This document shows positions 1-6,214 of a DNA stretch of 21,081 nucleotides, piece by piece. The notes under the pieces are model-generated. The model saw nothing but the letters and a program-made list of their open reading frames with translations. It made no database searches and was not told the origin of the DNA. The position numbers and the translations under genes were made by a program. The stretch covers positions 1-21,081 of the forward strand of contig JAJPXK010000110.1 in NCBI GenBank assembly GCA_021205485.1. The letters are read 5' to 3'. Position 1 is the first letter of the stretch. The number at the start of each line of letters is the position of its first letter. The stretch comes from Clostridia bacterium (GTDB lineage Bacteria; Bacillota; Clostridia; Christensenellales; Borkfalkiaceae).

Positions 1-71
1 CATAAAATGCGGCATAAAACGCGGCGGCGCTGTCAAGAATAAAAATGTGAAATTTTTTTATATCTATTATG

Positions 72-100
72 TTGCAAAAACAAGTTTTCAATGATATAAT
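72..100 (+). promoter_or_regulatory. Sigma-A promoter for the CvpA-like gene
   Basis: The -35 box TTGCAA (72-77) and the -10 box TATAAT (95-100) are separated by 17 bases. Transcription would start near 107, leaving a short leader that carries AGGAGG at 120-125, 9 bases before the ATG. The stretch 1-71 holds no supported gene. Confidence 0.75.
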
Positions 101-134
101 ATAATCGTAATATTTTAGCAGGAGGTAAAGGGAT

Positions 135-728
135 ATGCTCACTGCGGACTGGATCGCCCTCGGCCTGGTTGTAGTTTTTCTCGCTTTAGGCGCGCTGGTA
201 GGCTTCGGAAAGGGCCTCAAATTTTTTACCAGCGGAATATTCGGCATAATTATCGCCGTTGTTGTATGTTATCTTACGCTTGGCTTTGTGCTCAACATAG
301 AGTTTGTGCAGGATCTCCTCGCAGATTTCGATGAATGGCTCAGGGGTACGGGAAGCGTAGGAACATTCTTTGCCGATATCAATATAGGAAAGATTGTGGC
401 GGCCATTATTCTCTTTATAATCGTGCAGATTGTAAGGATTATAATTGTAAAGATAATCAAAGGCATCGCCGAGATAGACAATATTATCTTTAAGGTTATC
501 AATAAAATTTTAGGCGCCGTATTTTTTGTGGCGGTGCTTGCGGCTATAACGCTTATCGTCTTCCAGATTTTTGCGATGATAGGCGGCGAAACTTACGACA
601 ACTTCTTTGCAAACCTTGAGGGAAGCGTCTTCCTTCTTGATAAAATTTGCGAAAATAACCTTTTAATACCAGTCGAATTTTGTTCCGCTGTCAAGCTCGG
701 CTATGGCGGCCATTTCCTCGTCGGATAA
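135..728 (+). CDS. CvpA-like integral membrane protein, 3' end possibly rearranged
   Basis: This 197-residue protein is very hydrophobic. Four likely membrane segments are seen at about residues 7-29, 33-53, 85-107 and 124-149, with a Gly-rich first helix (LGALVGFGKGL), the pattern of the CvpA/colicin V production family of poorly understood membrane proteins. The ATG is preceded by a near-perfect Shine-Dalgarno (AGGAGG) at 9 bases. The gene stands alone behind a strong promoter. What is odd is the C-terminus: from about residue 177 the codons lie antisense to the end of the neighbouring aldo/keto reductase gene, and the tail (residues 180-197, rich in Gly, Phe and Val) does not look like a natural family ending. 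The original 3' end may therefore have been replaced at a recombination junction near base 660-670. The membrane-protein call is firm; the CvpA assignment rests on hydropathy and general resemblance only. Confidence 0.7.
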   Translation: MLTADWIALGLVVVFLALGALVGFGKGLKFFTSGIFGIIIAVVVCYLTLGFVLNIEFVQDLLADFDEWLRGTGSVGTFFADINIGKIVAAIILFIIVQIVRIIIVKIIKGIAEIDNIIFKVINKILGAVFFVAVLAAITLIVFQIFAMIGGETYDNFFANLEGSVFLLDKICENNLLIPVEFCSAVKLGYGGHFLVG

Positions 729-2120
729 AGAGAAATCGAATACAGATATATTTTCTGAAATATGGTCGGGATTGCTTGAGCCGGGAACAGCCGTCACGCC
801 CCTCTGAAGGTGCCAGCGCAAAATAACCTGCGCAGCGGTAACAGAGTGATTTTCGGCGATTTCAAGTATAGTGGAGTTGTTCAGCACTTCCGAAGTGTGC
901 CCCCTGCCGCCGAACGGGTACCAGGCCTGCATAACTATGCCTAAATTGTGCATATATTCAACTACTTCCTTTTCCTGGTAGTAGATATGAATTTCGTTCT
1001 GCACCAAAGCGGGCATAATGTCTACCTGCGATATAAAGTCGTCAATTTCCTCGATATACCAGTTAGAGAGTCCGAGCGAGCGGATTTTTCCCTGTTCTGC
1101 ATATTTTTCCATGGCTTTATACGCCGAAACGTCGTTTGTCCCGGGGTGATGCAAAAGCATCATATCTATGTAGCCTATATCAAGTTTTTCCAGCGCGTCC
1201 TCTATGGCCTGTTCGGGGTTTGAATACTGCGAGCCGGGGTATATCTTGGTTATAACAAAAATCTCTTCCCTCGGTATTCCCGATTCGCGTATCGCTTCGC
1301 CTACTTCCTCTTCGTTGCCGTACATATACGCGGTGTCAATCAGTCTTACCCCGCTTTCAAGGGCAGCAAGCACGGATTTTTTGCAGGTATCGCCTGTAAG
1401 CGAGTAGGTGCCTAATCCTAATACGGGCATTTCGTAGCCGCTGTTTAGTGTAACAGTCGGCGCGTTGCCGTTGGTTCCGCTTGCCAGATCAAACGCAGAA
1501 ACGTCGTTTATTTTTGCAATATTCAAGTCCATTCCCTCAATCCATTCTTTTATTTCGTCTGCGTCCTCGCCGCCTGAAAACCTCTTGCCGTCAAGCCAGT
1601 TCGCCCCGCTTGCAAGCGAGTGCAGATTTGTGGCGCTGGAGCCTATGCCGCTTGAATGAGAGGTGCAGAAGGGTATTATAGTCTTGCCTGTAAAGTCGTA
1701 ACTCTCTAAAAAGGTAGAGATAATCCTCGGCGCCTGGCTGTGCCATATCGGGTAGCCTAAAAATACTATATCGCAGTCAGCCATATTCTCAACGCCGCCG
1801 TATATTGCGGGCCTGCAAGCGGAGTCTGCCTGTTCCAAATCGCATCTGCCGCCCGTGTAGTACTGCAAATCTTCCTCGGTGTAGGGGTCTTCGGCTATAA
1901 TTTCGTACAGCGTTCCGCCCGTTTCGTCTGCGATAAGCTGCGCGATTTTTTCTGTCGTTCCCGTGCAGGAAAAGTAAGCTATAAGAACGTTGCCGCCCGT
2001 TTTATAGGCTGTCTGACTGTCGCCGCCGCTGCTGTCGCTTTCCGCCGCGTTTTCAAGGCTGCACGCGGCGAGGCATGGCAACAGGATTGCAGCTAATAAC
2101 AGGCTTAAAATCTTTTTCAT
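663..2120 (-). CDS. Exported lipoprotein fusing a flavodoxin domain to an aldo/keto reductase domain
   Basis: The 485-residue protein starts with a lipoprotein signal peptide: a KK-start, a hydrophobic core and the lipobox LAAC with lipidated Cys20. A Ser/Gly/Asp-rich linker leads to a flavodoxin domain (about residues 43-200) with the FMN phosphate loop S51-C-T-G-T-T56 and the family stretch GYPIWHSQAPRI at 122-133. A short linker (200-222) joins it to an aldo/keto reductase domain (about 222-485). The AKR catalytic tetrad is complete: Asp262, Tyr267, Lys292 and His324. The usual IPKS clamp for the NADPH 2'-phosphate reads VPGSSNPDHI, so the Lys is Gly. It is the last gene of a five-gene leftward operon, 24 bases after the hydrolase, with an AGAGG ribosome site 8 bases before the ATG. 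AKRs normally use cytoplasmic NAD(P)H, so a lipid-anchored AKR is puzzling; electron supply and substrate are unknown. Both domains are clear; the partnership is inference. Confidence 0.88.
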   Translation of the reverse strand: MKKILSLLLAAILLPCLAACSLENAAESDSSGGDSQTAYKTGGNVLIAYFSCTGTTEKIAQLIADETGGTLYEIIAEDPYTEEDLQYYTGGRCDLEQADSACRPAIYGGVENMADCDIVFLGYPIWHSQAPRIISTFLESYDFTGKTIIPFCTSHSSGIGSSATNLHSLASGANWLDGKRFSGGEDADEIKEWIEGMDLNIAKINDVSAFDLASGTNGNAPTVTLNSGYEMPVLGLGTYSLTGDTCKKSVLAALESGVRLIDTAYMYGNEEEVGEAIRESGIPREEIFVITKIYPGSQYSNPEQAIEDALEKLDIGYIDMMLLHHPGTNDVSAYKAMEKYAEQGKIRSLGLSNWYIEEIDDFISQVDIMPALVQNEIHIYYQEKEVVEYMHNLGIVMQAWYPFGGRGHTSEVLNNSTILEIAENHSVTAAQVILRWHLQRGVTAVPGSSNPDHISENISVFDFSLSDEEMAAIAELDSGTKFDWY

Positions 2121-2144
2121 GGCGGTTACCTCTTTAAAATTGTT

Positions 2145-3116
2145 TTACGCTAAATACTTTCTGAAAAACTGTTCTATTCTGTCAAAGGGGATGATGTCCT
2201 TTCTGTCGTAAAGGTCGGTGTGTACCGCCCCGGGGATGCTTACAAACTCCTTGTTGTCGCCTTTAAGCATATCGAAGGCGTCTCTGCTGAAGTAGTAGCT
2301 GTGAGCCCTGTCGCCGTGTATCACCATCACGGCGCTGCGTATCTCGCCTGCGTATGCGAGGAGCTTCGTATTTAAAAGCGACATAGTTCCTATCGCCGTC
2401 CAGCCGTCGTTGGAGTTTAATGAGCGGGGGTGGTAGCCCCTTTTTGTCTTGTAGTAGTCGTAATAGTCCTTTACAAAGAACGGCGCGTCTTCGGGAAGGG
2501 GGTCCACAACGCCGCCAGCCATTTTGTAAACGCCGTTTTTATAGTCGGCGGTACGCTGCTCGCATAAAGCCTTGCGCTGTTCATATCTCGCCTGCTCGCT
2601 GTCGTCATTGTCGAAGTAACCTTTCGCTGCTACGCGGGACATGTCGTACATAGTGGAGGAGACTGTGGCCTTTATCCTTGTATCGAGGGCGGCGGTGTTT
2701 ATCGCCATGCCTCCCCAGCCGCAGATGCCAATAATTCCTATCTTTTCGGGGTCGACGTTGTCTTGTACCGAAAGGAAGTCCACGGCCGCCTGGTAGTCCT
2801 CGGTAGAAAAATCGCCCGAAGCCATATACCTTGTGTTGCCGCCGCTTTCGCCCGTAAACGAAGGGTCAAAGGCGATGGTTAAAAAACCTCTTTCGGCCAT
2901 TTCCTGAGCGTATAAGCCCGCGGCCTGTTCTTTCACCGCCCCGAACGGCCCGCAGACGGCTATCGCCGCAAGCTTTCCCGAGGCGTTTTTCGGGGTGTAC
3001 ATATCCGCTGCCAGCGTTATGCCGAAGCGGTTGTAAAAAGTCACCTTTTTGTGGTTTACTTTGTCGCTTTGAGGGAATGTTTTATCCCACTCGTAAGTCA
3101 AATTCAGTTGTTCCAT
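2145..3116 (-). CDS. Alpha/beta-hydrolase family protein with non-canonical nucleophile elbow
   Basis: This 323-residue cytoplasmic protein has an alpha/beta-hydrolase layout resembling the dienelactone hydrolase/YcjY-like group. The oxyanion-side strand is at about 48-60 (IAVCGPFGA), the elbow at 128-137, an acidic residue at Asp269 in VIHGD, and the catalytic-type His at 299 (GAVHTD). The elbow reads GICGWGG (130-136). In related hydrolases with GICASGG the nucleophile is the Ser, and here that position is Trp134. Cys132 is the only nearby nucleophile, but it sits two residues early. The protein may be a pseudoenzyme or may use Cys132 in an altered elbow. The start has AGAGG 8 bases upstream. 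The gene is 11 bases after the cyclophilin-like lipoprotein and 24 before the flavodoxin-AKR gene, so the three are almost certainly co-transcribed. Fold call strong; substrate unknown. Confidence 0.85.
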   Translation of the reverse strand: MEQLNLTYEWDKTFPQSDKVNHKKVTFYNRFGITLAADMYTPKNASGKLAAIAVCGPFGAVKEQAAGLYAQEMAERGFLTIAFDPSFTGESGGNTRYMASGDFSTEDYQAAVDFLSVQDNVDPEKIGIIGICGWGGMAINTAALDTRIKATVSSTMYDMSRVAAKGYFDNDDSEQARYEQRKALCEQRTADYKNGVYKMAGGVVDPLPEDAPFFVKDYYDYYKTKRGYHPRSLNSNDGWTAIGTMSLLNTKLLAYAGEIRSAVMVIHGDRAHSYYFSRDAFDMLKGDNKEFVSIPGAVHTDLYDRKDIIPFDRIEQFFRKYLA

Positions 3117-3127
3117 ATCAATACCTC

Positions 3128-3661
3128 TTAATTTAAACTTATTGTAATTTGCATGCTGCCGCCGCCGGCATTAAGTATGTTTCTCAATTCTTCTTCAGAA
3201 TACCCGTTTATCTTTCCTATCCTTGTAAACGACCACGAATTTACGCCGTAATAAAGGCATATGTTGCGGCCGAGATATAAAATAACGTCGCCCGCCTCGG
3301 TGGTTATGTCTTCGTCGTTTGTCGGCAGAGTGTAGCCGATATCGCCGACTTTTTCAAAATTTCCGTAGTCCGTCGCCGTGTACACGATATCGCTATTTTT
3401 AAGTATTTCCACAAGGGCCTCAACCGAAGAATTTTCCGCAAGCTCAACTTCAAGCTTTATAGAATTTACCGTAATATACATAACCGAAACCTCGCTGTTT
3501 TCTTCCGCGCCGTCAAGCCCTGTATCAGAGCTTTGCTCAGACACGGAAATTTGTTCTGAATAAAAGTCGCCGCCCGAGCTGTCTTCGTAAGTTTTGCCGC
3601 ACCCCGCAAGGGTAAAAACGGCAAAAAATGCTATAGCGGCGGGTAAAAATTTAGCTTTCAT
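3128..3661 (-). CDS. Cyclophilin-like-fold lipoprotein
   Basis: The 177-residue protein begins with a lipoprotein signal peptide ending in the lipobox LAGC, with lipidated Cys21. A low-complexity Ser/Glu/Asp linker follows (22-58), typical of surface lipoproteins. The mature domain (about 60-175) carries the pattern of the bacterial cyclophilin-like beta-barrel family: NFEKVGDIGYTLP (101-113), then an AGDVILY strand (123-129) and YYGVNSWSFTRIGKI (137-151). Such proteins lack a proven prolyl isomerase role and are often encoded beside flavodoxins and aldo/keto reductases. The stop codon of the upstream flavoprotein gene overlaps this gene's ribosome site (TAGGA, 8 bases before ATG), which indicates coupling. 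Function is unknown. Being exported like the flavodoxin-AKR protein of the same operon, it could be its extracellular partner. Confidence 0.8.
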   Translation of the reverse strand: MKAKFLPAAIAFFAVFTLAGCGKTYEDSSGGDFYSEQISVSEQSSDTGLDGAEENSEVSVMYITVNSIKLEVELAENSSVEALVEILKNSDIVYTATDYGNFEKVGDIGYTLPTNDEDITTEAGDVILYLGRNICLYYGVNSWSFTRIGKINGYSEEELRNILNAGGGSMQITISLN

Positions 3662-3670
3662 AGCGTATTC

Positions 3671-4207
3671 CTATACGTTTTCGCCTGCTTCGTAGGCAAG
3701 GGAGGGAAATTTAGTCTTATTTATGTCGCCCTTTTCGGTGACGCCCGCGCCTTTAATCACGCCTTTCAGCGTACAGCCTTCAAAGCAGTCGATAAAGCCC
3801 TGTACGGCGGTTATAGTTCCGTCCATCGTGTGTTCGTCGTCTTCCGCCGAAGTCGCTAAAAGATAAAAGTCTTTAAAGTTATTGGCTCGGGGATATAGCG
3901 GATTCAAACGGTCGAGAAAGGTCTTAAGCTGGCCGCAGACGGAGTAGTAATATACGGGAGTGGCCAGGACTACCGCGTCAGCCTGCTGAATTGTGTCGTA
4001 AAGTTCGTTCATGCCGTCGTTTAAAATACATTTTTCGTGCGACTGGCAGTACAGGCAGCCCGTACAGAATTTGAGTCCGATATCCCTTACATAAAAAATA
4101 TGTACCATGTTTGCCGCGGCTATGGCCCCTTCGGCAAATTTCTGCGCGAGGATTTCTGAATTTCCGTCCTTTTGGGGCGAGCTTGAAATTATTACTACCT
4201 TTTTCAT
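3671..4207 (-). CDS. Iron-sulfur flavoprotein, NADPH-dependent FMN reductase family
   Basis: The 178-residue protein has a flavodoxin-like fold with an N-terminal FMN phosphate loop, SSSPQKDGNSE (8-18), and the helix-strand stretch TPVYYYSVCGQLKTFLDR (83-100) typical of the FMN reductase family. Four cysteines, Cys48, Cys51, Cys54 and Cys60, form C-x2-C-x2-C-x5-C. This matches the compact motif that binds the [4Fe-4S] cluster in the Isf iron-sulfur flavoproteins of anaerobes, where it allows electron passage from ferredoxin to FMN and onward to acceptors. There is no signal peptide, so it is cytoplasmic. AAGGAG lies 8 bases before the ATG. It is the second gene of the leftward operon and is likely the cytoplasmic electron-transfer member. 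The cluster is predicted from spacing only. Confidence 0.85.
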   Translation of the reverse strand: MKKVVIISSSPQKDGNSEILAQKFAEGAIAAANMVHIFYVRDIGLKFCTGCLYCQSHEKCILNDGMNELYDTIQQADAVVLATPVYYYSVCGQLKTFLDRLNPLYPRANNFKDFYLLATSAEDDEHTMDGTITAVQGFIDCFEGCTLKGVIKGAGVTEKGDINKTKFPSLAYEAGENV

Positions 4208-4219
4208 TTGTAAAACTCC

Positions 4220-4783
4220 TTAAATAGTCTTTATAATTTTTGCGGGAACGCCCGCGGCCACGGCGTTTTCGGGCACGTCTTTGGTAACTACCGCCCCCGC
4301 GGCGATAACGGCGTTGTCGCCTATGGTTACGCCGCCTAAAATTGTGGCGTGAGCGCCTATCCACACGTTTTTTCCTAAAATTATAGGCCTCGCAATCATA
4401 TTTTTACGATTTTCGGGGATTAAATCGTGGTTTAACGTCGCGAGTACCGCCTGATGGCCTATAAGCGAGCCGTCGCCTATAAAAATTCCCCCTTGGTCCT
4501 GAAAGCAGCAGCCCGAGTTTATAAACACGTTTTCGCCTACCGTAATATTCTTGCCGAAGTCGGTGTAAAAGGGAGGGAACAGCCCGAAAGTCCCGTCTAC
4601 ATTTTTGCCGGTAAGCTGGCTGAACAGAGCCTGTAATTCGGCCATAGTATGGTACCTGCCGTTAATTTCGGCCGTTATCCTGCGGGCCTCGTCGGCGACC
4701 TTGTGCATGCACAGATGAGCCTCTGAATTTGCAATTATATAGTTGTCTGTCTTTATTTTTTCAATATACTCTTCCGTTTTCAT
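4220..4783 (-). CDS. Maltose/galactoside O-acetyltransferase-like (left-handed beta-helix) acetyltransferase
   Basis: The 187-residue protein follows the plan of the Maa/LacA/NodL sugar O-acetyltransferases. A helical N-terminal segment (1-60) precedes hexapeptide repeats that form the left-handed beta-helix (about 75-180): ITVGENVFINSGC, GGIFIGDGSLIG, NVWIGAHATILGGVTIGDNAVIAAGAVVTKDVP. The catalytic His is His119 in TLNHD, and the family ending AAGVPAKIIK is present. It should acetylate a sugar or related hydroxyl compound using acetyl-CoA. It is the first gene of the leftward operon and faces the LysR gene. No Shine-Dalgarno precedes the ATG; the -10 box ends 6 bases before it, so the mRNA probably begins at or next to the start codon. 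Homology begins near residue 1, which supports this start over later Met codons. The substrate in this organism is unknown. Confidence 0.87.
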   Translation of the reverse strand: MKTEEYIEKIKTDNYIIANSEAHLCMHKVADEARRITAEINGRYHTMAELQALFSQLTGKNVDGTFGLFPPFYTDFGKNITVGENVFINSGCCFQDQGGIFIGDGSLIGHQAVLATLNHDLIPENRKNMIARPIILGKNVWIGAHATILGGVTIGDNAVIAAGAVVTKDVPENAVAAGVPAKIIKTI

Positions 4784-4789
4784 ATTTTT

Positions 4790-4818
4790 ATTTTACAACA
4801 GGTCTTTAATTATGTCAA
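4790..4818 (-). promoter_or_regulatory. Promoter of the five-gene operon, predicted leaderless
   Basis: On the minus strand the -35 box is a perfect TTGACA (4818-4813). A 17-base spacer leads to the -10 box TAAAAT (4795-4790). Only AAAAAT separates the -10 box from the ATG at 4783, so the normal start of transcription coincides with the start codon. Confidence 0.75.
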
Positions 4819-4857
4819 ATGCCTATATTGCATAGATAAGCTATGCTTGACAGGCAT
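4819..4857. promoter_or_regulatory. Nested dyad operator for the LysR-type regulator
   Basis: An inner inverted repeat GCATAG-N5-CTATGC (4830-4846) is flanked by an outer one, ATGCCT (4819-4824) and AGGCAT (4852-4857). Both are centred on 4838. The dyad lies between the two divergent -35 boxes and overlaps the LysR -35, the usual place for a LysR-type regulator that activates its neighbour operon and represses itself. Confidence 0.65.
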
Positions 4858-4875
4858 ATCTTTTTGTGTTACAAT
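4847..4875 (+). promoter_or_regulatory. Promoter of the LysR-type regulator gene
   Basis: A perfect -35 TTGACA (4847-4852), a 17-base spacer and -10 TACAAT (4870-4875) lie just before the GGAGG ribosome site at 4886-4890. Overlap of the -35 with the operator suggests autorepression. Confidence 0.75.
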
Positions 4876-4897
4876 AGTAAAAAACGGAGGCGGAAAA

Positions 4898-5770
4898 GTG
4901 GAGATAAGGGAATTGAAGTATTTTTTAAGCGTAGCCAGGGAGGGGAGTATATCCAGGGCGGCGGAAAGTTTGTATATAACGCAGCCGAGCCTTTCCCGCC
5001 AGATGCAAAACCTTGAAAAAGAGATAGGCAAACAGCTTTTTGTAAGGGGGCAGAAGATCGTCCTTACCGAGGCGGGCGAACTCTTAAAAAAGCGGGCTGA
5101 GGAGATGATAGCCCTTTACGACAAGACGCAGGCCGAACTCCTCGCGCCCGCCGAGGAAGTTTACGGGGAAATTTTTATAGGAGGCGGCGAGTCTCACGCC
5201 ATATCCTCGGTAGCAAAAGCCGCAAAAAAATTGCTGGAACGCAGTCCCGAAGTGCGGTTCAACTTTTTCAGCGGGGATACTTTAGAGGTCTGCGAAAAGC
5301 TTGACAAGGGCCTTATAGACTTCGCCGTCTTGGTGGAGCCCGCCGACCTTTCCAAATACGAATATATCCGCCTGCCGCAAAAGGATACCTGGGGCGTTCT
5401 TATGCGGCAAGACAGCCCGCTCGCCAAAAAGCAGTTTATAACTTGCGAGGACTTGCAGGGCGCGCCCCTGATACGTTCCAAGCACGCTATTAACGAAAAC
5501 GAGCTTTCCGCCTGGTTCAAAGGGGAAAAGGGCTACAATATCGTCGCTACGTACAACCTTTTGTACAACGCCTCGCATCTGGTTAAAGAGGGGATAGGCT
5601 GCGCCGTAGGCTTAGACGGCATTATAAACACCGCGGGCGACAGCGAACTCGCGTTCCGCCCCTTAAAGCCTAAGCTTGAAACGTCGCTCGCCGTAGCGTG
5701 GAAAAAGCGTCAGGTGTTTTCCAGGGCGGCGGAAAAATTTCTGGAAGTTTTAAAAGAGGTCGTAAATTGA
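4898..5770 (+). CDS. LysR-type transcriptional regulator
   Basis: The 290-residue protein has the standard LysR family plan. The N-terminal winged helix-turn-helix (about 1-60) contains LKYFLSVAREGSISRAAE, the recognition helix around ITQPSLSRQMQNLEKEIG and then LFVR and LTEAG. A linker helix (60-85) follows, then a periplasmic-binding-protein-like effector domain (about 88-290). The start chosen is GTG at 4898: it has GGAGG 7 bases upstream and gives the canonical MEIRELKYF opening. An upstream TTG at 4847 would place the -35 box inside the gene. It is divergent from the acetyltransferase/flavoprotein operon, with a shared dyad operator between them, so it very likely controls that operon in response to a small molecule. 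The ligand is unknown. Confidence 0.93.
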   Translation: MEIRELKYFLSVAREGSISRAAESLYITQPSLSRQMQNLEKEIGKQLFVRGQKIVLTEAGELLKKRAEEMIALYDKTQAELLAPAEEVYGEIFIGGGESHAISSVAKAAKKLLERSPEVRFNFFSGDTLEVCEKLDKGLIDFAVLVEPADLSKYEYIRLPQKDTWGVLMRQDSPLAKKQFITCEDLQGAPLIRSKHAINENELSAWFKGEKGYNIVATYNLLYNASHLVKEGIGCAVGLDGIINTAGDSELAFRPLKPKLETSLAVAWKKRQVFSRAAEKFLEVLKEVVN

Positions 5771-5862
5771 CTTAAAGTTCTATTATATTTTCCTGTATGC
5801 AACAAAATTTTTCTTTCGGCATATTATAGTATATCGTAAAAAATTTATGCGGCGGGGGTATT

Positions 5863-6186
5863 ATGGAATTTTCTTATAACGCGCTGAAAAAGATGGATGT
5901 TGTAAACGTTGCCGACGGCAAGCACCTCGGCAGGGTATGCGACGCGGTATTCAATTATCCCGAAAACAGAATACAGGGCTTTTACGTTACGGGCGGAAAG
6001 GGCTTTCGCTTTGCAAAGCAGGATATATTCTTGCCTCTTTCGGCCATAGTAAGGATAGGGGAAGACGTCGTTTTAACCGATTTGCATCAATGTATGCCCG
6101 AAAAGGGCAAGCGGGATAAAAACAGGCTATGCCCTCCGCAGGGCGAAGAAAAGCCGAACAGAAGAAATTACGATGAATACGAATAA
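5863..6186 (+). CDS. PRC-barrel protein of the YlmC/YmxH family
   Basis: The 107-residue protein opens with the family signature around residues 8-30 (LKKMDVVNVADGKHLGRV, CDAVF) and continues with beta-strand stretches (RIQGFYVTG, FRFAKQDIFLPLSAIVRIGEDVVLTD) to about residue 74. That is a PRC-barrel domain as in YlmC/YmxH. The last 30 residues are charged and probably disordered. Family members occur widely in spore-forming Bacillota, and some are linked to sporulation; the biochemical role is not known. A G-rich ribosome site (GGCGGGGG, 5851-5858) precedes the ATG. The 92-base gap after the LysR gene holds no clear sigma-A promoter. A sporulation-sigma-like CATATTATA lies at 5820-5828, but the evidence is weak. 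A bidirectional terminator overlaps the downstream edge. Confidence 0.85.
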   Translation: MEFSYNALKKMDVVNVADGKHLGRVCDAVFNYPENRIQGFYVTGGKGFRFAKQDIFLPLSAIVRIGEDVVLTDLHQCMPEKGKRDKNRLCPPQGEEKPNRRNYDEYE

Positions 6187-6214
6187 AAAAATAGGGGTAA
6201 CGCCCCTATTTTTT
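6187..6214. terminator. Bidirectional intrinsic terminator
   Basis: The stem ATAGGGG (6191-6197) pairs with CCCCTAT (6203-6209) around a 5-base loop, with an A-run on the left and six T on the right. It serves the YmxH-like gene on the plus strand and the DUF2207 gene on the minus strand. The DUF2207 stop codon (6206-6208) lies inside the stem. Confidence 0.85.

Noticed and set aside
4847..4897. Longer LysR reading frame from a TTG at 4847
   Set aside because: It would place the -35, the -10 and the ribosome site inside the gene; GTG at 4898 has GGAGG at 7 bases and gives the family's normal N-terminus.
5796..5807. 12-base word TATGCAACAAAA shared with the region near 17003 (reverse strand)
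   Set aside because: Many 12-base words are shared by chance in a window of this size, and no longer similarity surrounds it.
5820..5828. CATATTATA as a sporulation sigma promoter for the YmxH-like gene
   Set aside because: The -10-like word fits, but no -35 element at suitable spacing was found, so it is not listed as a feature.
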